Under the pieces are notes generated by a model that saw only the letters and a program-made list of their open reading frames with translations, did not search any database and was not told the origin of the DNA. From Saccharicrinis sp965230625 (GTDB lineage: Bacteria; Bacteroidota; Bacteroidia; Bacteroidales; Marinilabiliaceae): a DNA stretch of 64,000 bases. Positions 63,937 to 64,000 of the stretch are shown here, piece after piece. The translations under genes and the position numbers were made by a program. The stretch is from positions 2,046,001 through 2,110,000 of the forward strand of contig CBDDLL010000001.1 of NCBI GenBank assembly GCA_965230625.1, given 5' to 3'. Within the stretch, counting starts at the first letter, position 1. Each line of letters starts with the position of its first letter.

Positions 63937-64000
63937 GCTTTTAGCAACATTTTTTGAACTATCTCCTATCCTTGTAAGCATCAACTTACATATAAATTTG

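Noticed and set aside
1..64000. tRNA, rRNA, prophage, toxin-antitoxin or restriction systems
   Set aside because: Reading the intergenic regions and gene products showed no cloverleaf with CCA end, no rRNA-like stretch and no phage, toxin or nuclease-type genes.

Overview
The window reads as chromosomal DNA of a low-GC Bacteroidota, most likely a marine or anaerobic relative of the Marinilabiliales/Marinifilaceae. This is an inference from gene content: SusC/SusD pairs, a type IX secretion C-terminal signal, a propeller-type sensor kinase, many Bacteroidota-type promoters (TTTG, about 19 bases, TAnnTTTG), weak Shine-Dalgarno sites and AT-rich intergenic DNA. I see no rRNA, tRNA, CRISPR, phage or complete insertion sequence.

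Layout. 1-2.8 kb: pyruvate phosphate dikinase. 3-8.1 kb: exopolysaccharide export operon (SPOR-domain protein, Wza-like lipoprotein, Wzc-like co-polymerase) behind a consensus promoter. 8.1-18.6 kb: housekeeping and sensory genes (dihydroorotate dehydrogenase-like protein, MFS, propeller histidine kinase, EamA exporter, TPR histidine kinase, NhaC antiporter). 18.7-21 kb: a small RiPP operon of the HvfA/bufferin EGKCG type, with precursor, MNIO (DUF692) enzyme and DUF2063 partner. 21-25.3 kb: 5'-nucleotidase, an orphan acyl carrier protein, a cobalamin riboswitch in front of one small CWC protein, and a double UspA protein. 25.5-32.1 kb: four-gene envelope operon (lipoprotein hydrolase, SurA-like lipoprotein, small secreted protein, Wzy/ligase with TPR).

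32.4-51.3 kb is a starch/maltodextrin utilisation locus. A surface GH13 amylase with a T9SS tail and SusCDEF bind, cut and import starch. A periplasmic SusA-like GH13 trims the oligosaccharides, an inner-membrane MFS porter imports maltose, and GH65 maltose phosphorylase plus beta-phosphoglucomutase yield glucose and glucose-6-phosphate. A LacI regulator sits in the middle. Operators of the form GCAA(A/C)CGTTTGCG lie upstream of both halves and also upstream of the 25.5-32.1 kb operon. Each half is bracketed by its own pair of direct repeats with inverted ends (R1 at 32.4 and 39.6 kb; R2 at 39.7 and 51.1 kb).

51.4-64 kb: polyprenyl sugar-phosphate transferase, isoaspartyl methyltransferase, membrane AraC regulator, a TonB-dependent receptor broken by an imperfect 218/203-bp tandem duplication, a divergent SDR/HxlR pair, then a run of small accessory genes (methyltransferase, AlkD-like, E2-like acyltransferase, OsmC, a DUF3795 remnant, NTF2-like, AraC).

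The most promising items for follow-up are the HvfA-type operon, the LacI operator architecture with its outlying site, the repeat-bracketed modules, and the riboswitch-controlled CWC gene. Nothing here was checked against a database.
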